Assembly: GCF_013408665.1 (NCBI RefSeq)
Contig: NZ_JACCCL010000004.1
Span: 36,634 to 100,633, forward strand
Reading direction: 5' to 3'
DNA length: 64,000 nucleotides
From: Sporosarcina sp. JAI121
GTDB taxonomy: Bacteria; Bacillota; Bacilli; Bacillales_A; Planococcaceae
Shown here: positions 1-8,053 of the stretch, piece after piece
Position numbering within the stretch: position 1 is the stretch's first letter
Layout: each line of letters begins with the position of its first letter
Program-made: the position numbers and the translations under genes
Notes under the pieces: model-generated
Told to the model about the DNA's origin: nothing
Databases searched by the model: none
The model's input: only the letters and a program-made list of their open reading frames with translations

Positions 1-183
1 CTGCATCTCATAGAAGATTTAGAGAAAATAGTAGACGAAGCTGTAAATCAACTGTCATTTCAACTAATTTGTGCGTACGAAGGAAATAAAATGCCAGACT
101 ACCTCAAAACGATTTTGATGGAAACACACCCTTATGTGCTACTAGAAGACGATTTCATCGTCTCGAACCAATATCAGTCATAG
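1..183 (+). CDS. C-terminal end of a MEDS-domain protein (partial)
   Basis: An open frame enters from the left edge and stops at TAG 181-183; only the last 60 residues are visible. The segment LICAYEGNKMP followed by ETHPYVLLEDD resembles the end of the MEDS (DcmR-like sensory) domain, where a conserved ICAYD-like strand precedes a helix and an HP-containing segment. MEDS proteins are predicted hydrocarbon or redox sensors, alone or fused to regulators; the rest of the architecture lies outside the window. A hairpin terminator follows directly. Family call is by motif recognition only. Confidence 0.6.
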   Translation: MHLIEDLEKIVDEAVNQLSFQLICAYEGNKMPDYLKTILMETHPYVLLEDDFIVSNQYQS

Positions 184-192
184 TAGGCAGTG

Positions 193-236
193 AAATAAAA
201 CACGCTTAGGAGATTTTCCTTAGCGTGTTTTATTTT
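193..236 (+). terminator. Rho-independent terminator after the MEDS gene
   Basis: A near-perfect hairpin whose arms begin AAATAAAACACGCT and end AGCGTGTTTTATTT, with a U-rich 3' side. It starts 10 bases after the stop codon and probably works in both directions. Confidence 0.85.
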
Positions 237-239
237 ACC

Positions 240-611
240 GCTGCAAGGTTTTTTTATTGAACTAATGGGTGCTTTAATTGAACAATAGTAATGCCTTTTC
301 TTCTTAAAGTAACGAAACAGGTTAGTTGAAGAATCGAGTATTTGTGCCTAACAATATGTGCAACTTAATACAGTAATACCATGATTCTAAGCATTGTAAG
401 CGACTGTAATAGAAGGCATTGTAAAATAGTATTTTCTTACCACCAGTTAAAGAACCAAGTGCCAACATGTATTATGTGAATAACATGCATGACACTCATG
501 TGCGTAGACGACAGTTATGCTGACAAATGGTAGTTTGTTATAGGATAATGGTAATGTAGTTGAAGGTCAAAATATTATGGCGAAACTCTAAAAAGAAGGA
601 AGTGCTAAACG
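240..611. other. Intergenic region, nothing recognised
   Basis: About 370 AT-rich bases without an ORF, hairpin or known repeat. The promoter of the following gene must lie here but no convincing -35/-10 pair was found. The last bases hold the ribosome binding site AAGAAGGA of the next gene. Confidence 0.5.
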
Positions 612-1319
612 ATGAATTTGGAAACGGTCATGCTAGAGCTTGAAGCCCTTGGCAAGGAACGAACTAAAAAAATGTACATATCAAATGGTGCGCATGAGCC
701 GCTTTTTGGCGCAGCTACAGGCGCTATGAAACCAATCGCTAGGAAAATAAAAATAAATCACCGGTTAGCTGAAGAGCTTTATGCCACAGGGAACTACGAT
801 GCAATGTACTTTGCAGGCATTATTGCAGACCCAAAAGCCATGACTGAGTCGGATTATGATCGCTGGATGGATGCGGCGTATTTTTATATGCTGTCCGATT
901 ATGTAGTGGCTGTAACTTTATCAGAGTCAGATATTGCACAAGAAGTTGCTGATAAATGGATCGCAAGCGGTGAAGAGCTGAGAATGTCAGCGGGCTGGAG
1001 TTGCTACTGTTGGCTTTTGGGGAATCGACTAGACGTTGAATTTTCAGAAAGCAAGATATCCAGCATGCTTGATGTAGTGAAAAATACGATTCACGATTCG
1101 CCAGAACGAACGAAATCCGCTATGAATAATTTTATAAACACCGTGGGGATTTCATATTTGCCGCTCCATGAAAAGGCAGTCGAGACAGCAAAGGCAATAG
1201 GTACAGTAGAAGTCAAACGGGACAAGAAAAAAAGCAGTCTCTTAAATTCTTACGAAAGTATTCAAAAAGAAGTCGATAGAGGAAAGCTTGGTTTTAAACG
1301 CAAGTATGTAAGATGTTAA
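612..1319 (+). CDS. DNA alkylation repair (AlkD-like) family protein
   Basis: The 235-residue product matches the length and helical-repeat character of the AlkD/COG4912 family, which folds as stacked HEAT-like repeats and removes positively charged alkylated bases. Visible family features are an N-terminal helix pair followed by GAHEPLFGAATG, the aromatic/acidic run MDAAYFYMLSDYV near residue 90, and a C-terminal segment with the conserved GISYLPLHEKA. It stands alone between noncoding stretches. The start is supported by AAGAAGGA 10-12 bases upstream. Some members of this family lack glycosylase activity, so the substrate is uncertain. Confidence 0.72.
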   Translation: MNLETVMLELEALGKERTKKMYISNGAHEPLFGAATGAMKPIARKIKINHRLAEELYATGNYDAMYFAGIIADPKAMTESDYDRWMDAAYFYMLSDYVVAVTLSESDIAQEVADKWIASGEELRMSAGWSCYCWLLGNRLDVEFSESKISSMLDVVKNTIHDSPERTKSAMNNFINTVGISYLPLHEKAVETAKAIGTVEVKRDKKKSSLLNSYESIQKEVDRGKLGFKRKYVRC

Positions 1320-1460
1320 GAGTAGTCCGACATCGCGAAACGATTTGCAATTATCGAGGACATCTATCCAATAAGGATTTATCGCTATTATTGTTGAAAT
1401 TCTAAAACTAACGGGGCTGGTTTGTTGAAGACTAGATTTGGTAATACTGAATAAAGTATT

Positions 1461-1589
1461 ATGATAAATTATGATAGGTTATTGAAAAACGGCGTGAAGT
1501 TTACTATAGAGCCGACAGAAAAGGGCGAATTCACAATAGCTGTCTTCGACGATCCATGCGGAAATCTTATTCAGATAATACAGAAGTAA
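1461..1589 (+). pseudogene. Remnant of a VOC/glyoxalase-family gene (C-terminal end only)
   Basis: A 42-codon frame ends in the typical VOC C-terminus: a KNGVKFT strand, then FDDPCGNLIQIIQ, where the DP-GN turn and following strand carry the last metal-ligand region of glyoxalase/bleomycin-resistance proteins. An in-frame TAA at 1452-1454 closes the frame upstream and no N-terminal half is found in the preceding 140 bases. It is read as a decayed gene rather than a functional small protein. A terminator that probably belonged to the intact gene remains at 1597. Confidence 0.65.
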
Positions 1590-1596
1590 CTTTATG

Positions 1597-1632
1597 TATA
1601 ACCCTGTCCTAATTTTAGGACGGGGTTATACG
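1597..1632 (+). terminator. Terminator of the decayed VOC gene
   Basis: Hairpin TATAACCCTGTCCTA / TAGGACGGGGTTATA with a 4-base loop (one G-T pair), directly after the stop codon of the remnant. Confidence 0.75.
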
Positions 1633-1797
1633 TGTTTGATGTTTAAATATAAGTTTGTTCATACTATCTTCACGACACATGTGAAGTGTATGGGTTGGTT
1701 GGAGATTTGAAATGAAGTATTGAGTAGCTGGTGAAGAATCGAATTCAACTTGATTCTTCCCTTTTTGATGGGGTGATTTAGGCAAATAAGACCACCA

Positions 1798-3005
1798 TCA
1801 CCAATCCTCATGGACTCGAAATATGATATTACAAGTTGCATTTCCTGAAAGGCTCGCAATAGCTAATGTAACTGGATTGGTCCCATTCAATACAGTATCG
1901 ACCGGAAAACTTTGCTGTGCTGCGTGTTGTCCTCCTTTAACAAACCCGCTCATAAGTTTCATGCCGGTTGAGGAATTAATTGCGGTGGCAGAAACATCCG
2001 ATTGACAGCATGTTTCTGATGAAGGGGTATCGCTAATATTTCCAAAGGACGCTCCAGTAAGTGTAGAACCATATCTTAATTGCCATCTTAAGTCGGTGCT
2101 TGCAAGGATATCGAAGCTGCTGATTTGTACATTGACCGAGTTATTTCGATTTGAGCCATCAGGAAAAATGGCTTTTCGTCGGAAGCTGATGGTTGGAACA
2201 AAGGCACCGGCTCCTACTGTCATATTTAAACGGCTTTCTGAGGTGATTCTATTCGTTGGTACAGTTGGACCGAGAACAGCATAAAATCTTCCCCGAACGT
2301 CTGTGGAAAATGAACCGCCAGATCCTCCGTTTTCGACACGTACACGAATTACCTGGTTTGGATCAGAAAGTAAAACTGCGTTAGTACCTTGGGTTTGACG
2401 GTGGCATACGACGATTTGTTGGAAATTTAAAGTGTTCACAAATACAATACGGAACTAAATGATTCCATACTCATAGCCAAATCGTATTTGATACATTTTC
2501 CCTGCTGCTGTATCAAGTGAAAGTTTACTTGGCCCTGGCCCATTTAGTTGATCCTCATTCCATGAAGACTGATAAATCTTGAATAATTCGACGCCGCTGT
2601 TGAGAACCGCGATAAAAATACCCGTAGAGTCTTGACCAAAGTAGGCTCCATTCGTTCCATCAAAATACCCCCAGGTGGCTTTTGGGTTCCGGTCGGGGCC
2701 ACGGGAACACGGATGGAAACACCAGCCTCGAATGAATTTCCTGGAAATAACTTTCCACGTTCAGCCGTATCTAAGATTGCTGAAGCATTTGAAGCAGGGC
2801 TCGTTGATAATTGATAGAACCCTTGTGTATTGGTAACTGTTCCGCTGCCTAGGGTGGAAATGACATCTCTTAATGCCGAAATGCCATAGTTGGATGTATA
2901 GTTGAAAAGCGGAGTCGCTTCAGCGGTTTGTAAACGATCAAACATGGAATTTAATGTTGGGGAAATCCCTGTTAAATTAATTACAGGCCAAATGAAGTCT
3001 GCCAT
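1798..3005 (-). pseudogene. Interrupted gene for a beta-rich structural-type protein of unknown family
   Basis: Reading leftward from ATG 3003-3005 (ribosome binding site GAGGAGG just upstream), about 110 codons are open, starting MADFIWPVINLTGISPT. The frame is lost at a run of five Cs (2668-2672 on the + strand); shifting by one base restores a sensible protein (YFDGTNGAYFGQDSTG ... SSWNEDQLNGPGPS). This continues to an in-frame TAG (+ strand 2455-2457) and then in the same frame for over 200 more codons to 1798. Joined, the product would be about 400 residues, rich in Ser, Thr, Asn and Gly, with no signal peptide. The composition suggests a secreted, spore-surface or virion-like structural protein; no family was recognised. 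Alternatively the 3' part could be expressed separately from GTG 2437-2439. Confidence 0.6.
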
Positions 3006-3252
3006 GAGTGAATCCTCCTCGGTAAAAAAATAAGTCTATAAACATGTTTATTCCATTGCCATTCATTAAAGAATCGAAAAATACATTAGGTACAGTAATG
3101 TGAACAGTCAGGTGCTGTTATTATGTAGTGTCTATAATTGTATAGGTGACTGTCACCTTATGTTTACGGTTCAGAAGCGGGCTTGTCCTCTTGAGACTTA
3201 CTGTCACAAAGCGGTGGCGATGCCGTTTATCCTTTTTTATTTAAGCAAGTAG
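3006..3252. other. Intergenic region upstream of the interrupted gene
   Basis: No gene seen. It holds the ribosome binding site of the gene on the minus strand (+ strand TCCTCCTC near 3012) and a small palindrome at about 3145-3159 whose arms AGGTGAC and GTCACCT flank a single T, of unknown meaning. Confidence 0.4.
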
Positions 3253-3305
3253 AAAGGCACCTTGTCCCGAAACAAAACGATATTGTTTCAGAACAAGGTA
3301 CCTTT
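3253..3305 (-). terminator. Terminator of the Gly/Tyr-rich small gene
   Basis: Arms AAAGGCACCTTGT and ACAAGGTACCTTT (one mismatch) with a second inner stem of AAACA/TGTTT type. It lies immediately downstream of the minus-strand gene that ends at 3309. Confidence 0.75.
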
Positions 3306-3308
3306 TCA

Positions 3309-3563
3309 TTACCAAAAAAATGCTGAAGCTAGTACTATCCCGGCAATCGCGCCTAGTGCAATCCCTACTCCAAACCTTCCATATCCACCATATCCGCCAA
3401 ATCCATACCCATATCCGCCAAGACTTCCAGTGGGGCGAATCCATACCATATTCCTGCTTGTTCTAGTAATCTCTCCTGTATGAACACGGCCATCACGACA
3501 AGTAATTCTTACATTTTTCCCATGATATCTGCAGCAAAGATTATAAAAATCAGATTGAGACAT
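3309..3563 (-). CDS. Small Sm-like/Gly-Tyr-rich, probably spore-associated protein
   Basis: An 84-residue product in three visible parts. Residues 1-45 contain YHGKNVRITCRDGRVHTGEI, which looks like the G-x-V-x-I-x-x-x-DG-x-x-x-GEI strand pattern of SH3-like LSm barrels. Residues 48-63 are a Gly-Tyr repeat (GGYGYGFGGYGGYG). Residues 65-84 form a hydrophobic Ala/Ile/Val-rich helix. Similar small proteins occur in endospore formers. The start has a consensus AAAGGAGG site. A CATANNNTA element with an AC 16 bases upstream suggests late mother-cell (sigma-K) expression. Function is unknown; the barrel is inferred from the pattern only. Confidence 0.6.
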   Translation of the reverse strand: MSQSDFYNLCCRYHGKNVRITCRDGRVHTGEITRTSRNMVWIRPTGSLGGYGYGFGGYGGYGRFGVGIALGAIAGIVLASAFFW

Positions 3564-3611
3564 TTTTATCCTCCTTTACAACTTATTCACATGTATACAA
3601 GCATGTACTGG

Positions 3612-3638
3612 TAGCATATGATGCAAATACTATTCCGT
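3612..3638 (-). promoter_or_regulatory. Candidate sigma-K promoter for the small Gly/Tyr-rich gene
   Basis: On the minus strand, CATATGCTA (+ strand 3612-3620) matches the sigma-K -10 consensus CATANNNTA, and an AC lies 16 bases further upstream (+ strand 3637-3638), as in the sigma-K -35. It sits about 50 bases before the start codon. This is a short motif match, so it remains provisional. Confidence 0.45.
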
Positions 3639-3729
3639 AATAGATAAACGTCTAGACCCATACATATTTGTATGTAATTAAGGCCTCAAGCTGTATTGGA
3701 ATCGGCGGGGAAAAATAAATTATAAAAGG

Positions 3730-4590
3730 ATGAGAAACTCGTCAGTCGTCCAAACGCAAATATGGCTCCATGAATTTTTTAACGCGTGTGTAGATCAATC
3801 GGGTAAAAGTCCTTATGTTCTTCAATGTGAAGTACTATGTGTACCACTAGTGAAGTTATTTCCTGGAATAAGCCCGGAAGAATTGCAATATGAACTTCTA
3901 AATTATGGATTATTTAATCCTATTGAATGGACGGATATAGAAAACCAAGTAGAAACAATGGAAACACAACACATTTGGCAAATTGTTGAGCGGGAATATC
4001 AGCTTTTAAAAGAGTTATGGCAAGGTCCAGAGGTACCAATCTATATTTTTCCGCTTACTCAAATGAACCCTGGAAAGAGTAAGCAAATACCTACTAAAAA
4101 CGGTGTGGCGTATAAAGTGGGATTGTTTATATTTTTGTCTGAGGGCCTTCCAGTAGGAGAGATAAAGGCCTTATTAGCACATGAATACAACCATATTTGC
4201 CGTTTAAACTACTTAGGGTTAGAAACTTATAAAATATCTTTAAAGGACTCACTTATTATTGAAGGTTTTGGGGAGTTTGCAGTCAAAGAATTATACGGTG
4301 AAAAGTGGCTAGCGCCGTGGACAAATCTTTATTCATTCAAAGATTCAATCAAAGTGTGGAATAAATACTTTATTCCCAAATTGAATTTGATAGGGTCCGA
4401 AAATCATCAAATCTATTTATACGGCAAAGCCCGTGGCCATTTACCTAAATGGATTGGATATTATATAGGTTATCAGATTGTTGATTCCTACCAAAAGAAG
4501 CACGGTCCTTTTAATGAATACGAATTATATCAAAAAACGTCTGATGAACTAATTGCAGGTTCCGACTTTCCGGTTAACAGGTCGTTCTAA
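3730..4590 (+). CDS. DUF2268-type predicted zinc-dependent protease
   Basis: The 286-residue soluble protein contains HEYNH (about residue 154), an HExxH zinc site, followed about 30 residues later by EGFGEFAVKELYGE, the Glu-rich helix typical of DUF2268 (COG5504) proteins. In some members, such as those linked to YjaZ, the domain acts as a heat-shock or general protease. The N-terminal half (VVQTQIWLHEFF) is also family-like. The only in-frame ATG is 3730, but its ribosome binding site is weak. It converges on the methyltransferase gene, sharing a terminator. Substrate unknown. Confidence 0.72.
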   Translation: MRNSSVVQTQIWLHEFFNACVDQSGKSPYVLQCEVLCVPLVKLFPGISPEELQYELLNYGLFNPIEWTDIENQVETMETQHIWQIVEREYQLLKELWQGPEVPIYIFPLTQMNPGKSKQIPTKNGVAYKVGLFIFLSEGLPVGEIKALLAHEYNHICRLNYLGLETYKISLKDSLIIEGFGEFAVKELYGEKWLAPWTNLYSFKDSIKVWNKYFIPKLNLIGSENHQIYLYGKARGHLPKWIGYYIGYQIVDSYQKKHGPFNEYELYQKTSDELIAGSDFPVNRSF

Positions 4591-4615
4591 TATGAAAAAA
4601 CTTTACCCTTTAAAA

Positions 4616-4661
4616 AAAACAATCTTTTTCCCAAATGATCGAGTAGGAAAAAGATTGTTTT
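4616..4661. terminator. Bidirectional terminator between protease and methyltransferase
   Basis: A perfect 16-bp stem, AAAACAATCTTTTTCC / GGAAAAAGATTGTTTT, with a 14-base loop. A-rich and T-rich flanks allow it to serve both converging genes. Confidence 0.85.
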
Positions 4662-4665
4662 GAGG

Positions 4666-5373
4666 TTAAGGTAAACGACATCGAAACGCACGAAAGCCGA
4701 TAAAATCATAATTTTGAGTAATGAAGCGGTTATGTTCATCCCATAAATCATATAAATCCATGTTTACAATTTCCGATGGATTGATGTCAGTAATTTCACT
4801 GTGAATAAATTCAGAAGAAGTATCAATTGTTTCAATATGTGTGAATCCAGCTTGCTGTATCTTCAATTTCCATTCGTCCTCATTTGGAATTTCTTTGATG
4901 CCATACAGGCTGCATGCTTTTTTTCGTAACTCTTCTGGTAAGGGTTGTTCAGCCGCCATTTCTATCATAATCATACGGCCGCCGCTCTTTAACACCCTAG
5001 AGAGTTCATATAACGTCTTGGAAATGTCAGTGAAAGCAATGACAGACTCGGCTATTAGTAAATCAAAGGAATTATCCAATAGATCCAAGTTCTGCGCATC
5101 TCCTGCAATCACTAAAACAGAAGAACCATTAATTTCGAAGCGTTCCTTCGCTTTCATTACCATTACTGGGTGGTTATCTATTGCCGTAACTTGACAGCCG
5201 AATCTTTGAGCTAAGAATGCTGCTGTCTGACCAGTTCCGCAACCGACATCCAACACAGCTTCAACTGGTTGAATGGTTTCATCTTCCAATATGGATTTTG
5301 TTAAAGAAAATCCACCGGGATGTGCACCGCCAATTCCAAAGTGAGCGACTAAATCAAGATAGTTATTGACCAT
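4666..5373 (-). CDS. Class I SAM-dependent methyltransferase
   Basis: The 235-residue protein has the SAM-binding motif I LDVGCGTGQTAAFLA (about residue 40), the acidic end of strand 2 (VTAIDNHPVM), motif II AGDAQNLDLLDNSFDLLIAE and a motif III strand after LKSGGRMIMIEM. The fold and the N-terminal GGAHPGGFSLTKSILE segment fit the UbiE/MenG-like methyltransferase family. The substrate cannot be read from the sequence. An AGGAG site lies 7-8 bases before ATG. It is transcribed toward the DUF2268 gene and has no operon partner. Confidence 0.75.
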   Translation of the reverse strand: MVNNYLDLVAHFGIGGAHPGGFSLTKSILEDETIQPVEAVLDVGCGTGQTAAFLAQRFGCQVTAIDNHPVMVMKAKERFEINGSSVLVIAGDAQNLDLLDNSFDLLIAESVIAFTDISKTLYELSRVLKSGGRMIMIEMAAEQPLPEELRKKACSLYGIKEIPNEDEWKLKIQQAGFTHIETIDTSSEFIHSEITDINPSEIVNMDLYDLWDEHNRFITQNYDFIGFRAFRCRLP

Positions 5374-5406
5374 CAGGTATTCTCCTAGTTATACTACATT
5401 TTCAGT

Positions 5407-5556
5407 TTAGTAACAGCAGCCGTTGTAGCCCTCGTTATAGTCGTTACCAACAAAAGCAGCCCCCACAATGATTAGCAGGATAAATAATACAACGATTAAC
5501 GCAAAGCCCGCTCCATATCCAACATTACCACCGTTCTCGCATTTTTCAGAAGACAT
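5407..5556 (-). CDS. YjcZ family sporulation protein
   Basis: A 49-residue product beginning [22 protein letters not shown] (split here as a Cys/Asn/Gly-rich head) continues into one hydrophobic helix ([14 protein letters not shown]) and ends in an Asn/Tyr/Gly/Cys-rich tail. This is the pattern of the very short YjcZ-family membrane peptides of sporulating Bacilli. The start is preceded by a run of Gs serving as ribosome binding site (GGGGGGG 6 bases upstream). A CATATTCTA element sits upstream at + strand 5588-5596. Role in the spore is not known. Confidence 0.8.
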   Translation of the reverse strand: MSSEKCENGGNVGYGAGFALIVVLFILLIIVGAAFVGNDYNEGYNGCCY

Positions 5557-5587
5557 CTGATACCCCCCCTTTTCTTATTGCTATTGA

Positions 5588-5596
5588 TAGAATATG
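5588..5596 (-). promoter_or_regulatory. Candidate sigma-K -10 element for the YjcZ-type gene
   Basis: The minus strand reads CATATTCTA, a match to CATANNNTA, about 30 bases before the start codon. No exact AC was found at the ideal -35 distance, so this is weaker than the site at 3612. Confidence 0.35.
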
Positions 5597-5772
5597 AGCC
5601 AGATTGGAACAGCATAGGGCTAGTGGAAAGAAATTTAATAATTTAGGTAACAGAAAGGGTTTAATTTTATACTGAAATTCTCAACTGGCATATCATTCTC
5701 TTTAAATTCCCACTGACTAACGCCGGGTCAATCGGTTCACGCAAGAAACAAAGTCATAGAATTCCGGGCAAC

Positions 5773-6063
5773 CTATTTTCTATAATGTCCACACGTGAAG
5801 AGTGTTTGTAATTTCATATAATTATAGAGCCGACGGGCGTGCCTTCCTTTTTGTGTGCATGGATCTATTTTGGAACGTAAGCGATGAAGGAATTCCCGAT
5901 CGCATTCACAAGCATTTCTGCCCATGCGGTAACAGACATCATGTGCTTTACAAGCTGCATCTAAATCATTTATAGGATCACCGGGCCCATTGCAACCAGG
6001 TCCGCACCAGTTATACCCAGGTAAAATACAAAAACGAAACCTCCCATTTCCTCTTCGCGGCAA
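5773..6063 (-). CDS. Phospholipase A2-like protein of the parvovirus VP1u type
   Basis: The 96-residue product contains LPGYNWCGPGCNGPGDPIND (split motif PGY-x3-GPG, the Ca2+ loop) followed by LDAACKAHDVCYR, with the catalytic His-Asp pair of phospholipase A2. The order PGYxxxGPG...G-P-N..D.A..HD..Y is that of the parvovirus VP1 unique region and its bacterial relatives, here with extra Cys residues. The best start is TTG 6061-6063, which has GGGAGG 8 bases upstream; a GTG start at 6093 would place that site inside the gene. It has no signal peptide and lies near two spore-type small genes, so a spore-coat location is possible but inferred. Confidence 0.72.
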   Translation of the reverse strand: MPRRGNGRFRFCILPGYNWCGPGCNGPGDPINDLDAACKAHDVCYRMGRNACECDREFLHRLRSKIDPCTQKGRHARRLYNYMKLQTLFTCGHYRK

Positions 6064-6176
6064 AACAAAAACCTCCCTATGATGGTAAGCCACTACTTAC
6101 TATAGATTATTCAAAGGTGTTAGCTACTGTATAAGCTGTTACCTATGATTTTAAAATTAATTATGCAAATGAAAAA

Positions 6177-6425
6177 GTCCGATTTCCTTCAATCCCGTTG
6201 ATTTCCGTTCCGAGCGGACGCTTTCCGCGGGCACGGCTTCAGCCAATCGAACAGCGAAGGGTTCGATTTGCCGTATTTCTGCGTTCTTGACAGAAATTAA
6301 GGCATCCTTCACTCGTGCTCCCAACGCTAACGCTTTTGGTCGCAAAAGCCGTTCTTCGTGACGGCTTTTCCTGCGGGGTCTTCAGCTCGCGCTGTTCCCG
6401 CTGGAGTCGCCGCTCTCCACTACAA
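6177..6425. repeat. Bacillales-type dispersed repeat with a three-hairpin insert
   Basis: The outer parts (TTCCGTTCCGAGCGGACGC at about 6204-6222 and CTGGAGTCGCCGCTC at about 6401-6415) are the two ends of a short interspersed element I recognise from many Bacillaceae genomes, with arms GAGCGG/CCGCTC. Between them lies a block not part of the usual element, with three perfect hairpins: AATCGAAC/GTTCGATT (6245-6268), ATTTCTG/CAGAAAT (6275-6297) and AAAAGCCGT/ACGGCTTTT (6344-6369). No protein is encoded. Confidence 0.65.
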
Positions 6426-6685
6426 TCAACTAGTTCTTACAATAAAAAAAGAACTTTTTCAGAGGTTTGTGAGGAGGAGCGGTGCATTTTCTCCCCGACT
6501 TAACGTTCAGCAGAGTGTCAATGATATAGTTAGGGATTTTTCGCGATGTAGTTTCAACGCATTTCAAGATTTTTGTTTGGCGATGGTATATAATTAAACT
6601 AACTATAACAAACAGGATTTAGCAGTAGTAAATGTGAAGCGGAAATTTATAATATAGCGTAATTTATATAAAAGGGTGGAGAAAA

Positions 6686-7531
6686 ATGAGTGCAATGGAT
6701 ACACAACTTTACGATTACCTAATAGCCAATATGACTGCCATATCGGACAAATGGCTTTCCTTGCGTGAGGAAAAAAGAGGATCCATCTATTCCATGGAGG
6801 CTGGTGAATCCGCAGAAGCTTTACTCCGTGAACAAAATCGCTTAACCAACCTCACTGTCGCAAGCATACTGTTGAGTGATAAAGAGATATTCGAAACGAA
6901 TAAGGAAAAATGGGCTCACGAAGTGGCTGAAAGTAGGGTGAAAAGCAATACGTCTATACCGGAGGTCCTGAATGCACTTAGTAAAGTTAGGCAAACTTAC
7001 TGGTCATTCGTAGAGGGTTTTGTGCAATCCAAGGGGGATGAAGTAACTCAGGATGATTTGTTGAGATGGGGAATTTCAATCCATTTGGCATTCGATGAAC
7101 TATTTATCCACTTCTCAAAAATATATTATAAAATTATGAACAGTAAACTTGCAGTGCAGCAAGGCTTAATCGAAGAATTGAGTTTTCCGATCATAATGCT
7201 TAATAAAGCGATTGGTGTGTTGCCGCTAATCGGTAATATTGACACATTTCGTGGGAAAGGTTTTTTGGAGTATATTCCCGCAAAATGCGTTGAATTGGAT
7301 GTATCGCACTTGTTCATCGATTTATCGGGAGTGTCTGTTATTGACACGATGGTTGCACAACAAATCTATCCGGTCATGCAGGTGTTAAAATTGCTGGGGA
7401 TAAATTCGACATTGACGGGAATCCGCCCAGAAATTGCGCAAACCGCAGTTCAGTTGGGATTACACTTTTCTCATATCGACACTTACAGTTCCTTGCAGCA
7501 AGCGCTTGAGGATAGATTTACTAAAGTATGA
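6686..7531 (+). CDS. RsbR-family STAS-domain protein (stressosome paralogue)
   Basis: The 281-residue product has the RsbR layout: an N-terminal non-haem globin-like helical domain (1-150), a linker helix (QQGLIEELSFPI), then a C-terminal STAS domain opening IGVLPLIGNIDT. The STAS phosphosite strand reads IDLSGVSVIDTMVA with Thr221 at the position phosphorylated by RsbT in RsbR proteins. RsbR paralogues co-assemble with RsbS into stressosomes that control sigma-B. This one is not next to rsb genes, as is usual for the scattered paralogues (RsbRB-RD type). An AAAGGGTGGAG site precedes ATG; a TATAAT at 6589-6594 may be its -10. Confidence 0.87.
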   Translation: MSAMDTQLYDYLIANMTAISDKWLSLREEKRGSIYSMEAGESAEALLREQNRLTNLTVASILLSDKEIFETNKEKWAHEVAESRVKSNTSIPEVLNALSKVRQTYWSFVEGFVQSKGDEVTQDDLLRWGISIHLAFDELFIHFSKIYYKIMNSKLAVQQGLIEELSFPIIMLNKAIGVLPLIGNIDTFRGKGFLEYIPAKCVELDVSHLFIDLSGVSVIDTMVAQQIYPVMQVLKLLGINSTLTGIRPEIAQTAVQLGLHFSHIDTYSSLQQALEDRFTKV

Positions 7532-7602
7532 GGAATGGGCTGTGTACCCTTAGACGTTTTGGTACATGGCACATTTTTTATTTTCCAGAAGGGTGATTCA
7601 TT

Positions 7603-7929
7603 ATGATTACAGTTATTCTGCTATTTTTGTTTGCAGGTTTAGCAGAAATCGGCGGGGGATACCTCATATGGCAGTGGTTAAGGGAAGGGAAATCTGCTTA
7701 CCTGGGCCTTATCGGTGGTTTCGTGTTAGCTATGTACGGGGTGATTGCCACTTTTCAACAGTTTCCGACTTTTGGTAGGGTTTATGCGGCCTATGGGGGT
7801 GTATTCATTGTACTTTCCGTTCTATGGGGATGGAGTGTCGACAAAAAATTACCTGATACATATGATTGGATCGGGGCTTTGATTTGCATAATCGGTGTGT
7901 CTGTAATGTTATGGGCACCACGCGGGTAA
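7603..7929 (+). CDS. UPF0060 (YnfA) family membrane protein
   Basis: A 108-residue protein with four predicted membrane helices (4-24, 34-52, 60-80, 88-104) and the UPF0060 signatures [14 protein letters not shown] and [12 protein letters not shown]. YnfA proteins belong to the drug/metabolite transporter superfamily next to small multidrug resistance pumps and have been linked to efflux of cationic compounds. An AGAAGGG site lies 8 bases before ATG. It stands alone between the RsbR paralogue and kipR. Confidence 0.88.
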   Translation: MITVILLFLFAGLAEIGGGYLIWQWLREGKSAYLGLIGGFVLAMYGVIATFQQFPTFGRVYAAYGGVFIVLSVLWGWSVDKKLPDTYDWIGALICIIGVSVMLWAPRG

Positions 7930-8053
7930 CAAGTAGCCGTTGTCGAAGGGTTTTGCATAATTCATAGCCTATAGTAAACGGATGGTGGTATATTATTCCT
8001 GAAGAGTAGTGAAAATGGGCTAGGATTTGGCGTTCCGCAAGGGGGGGTAAAAC

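Noticed and set aside
1823..2284. Plus-strand ORFs of 60-62 codons opposite the broken gene
   Set aside because: They lie antisense to a coherent minus-strand coding sequence, have no ribosome binding sites and no family features.
1798..3005. Prophage remnant
   Set aside because: The product has a virion-like composition, but no other phage gene, integrase or attachment site is nearby.
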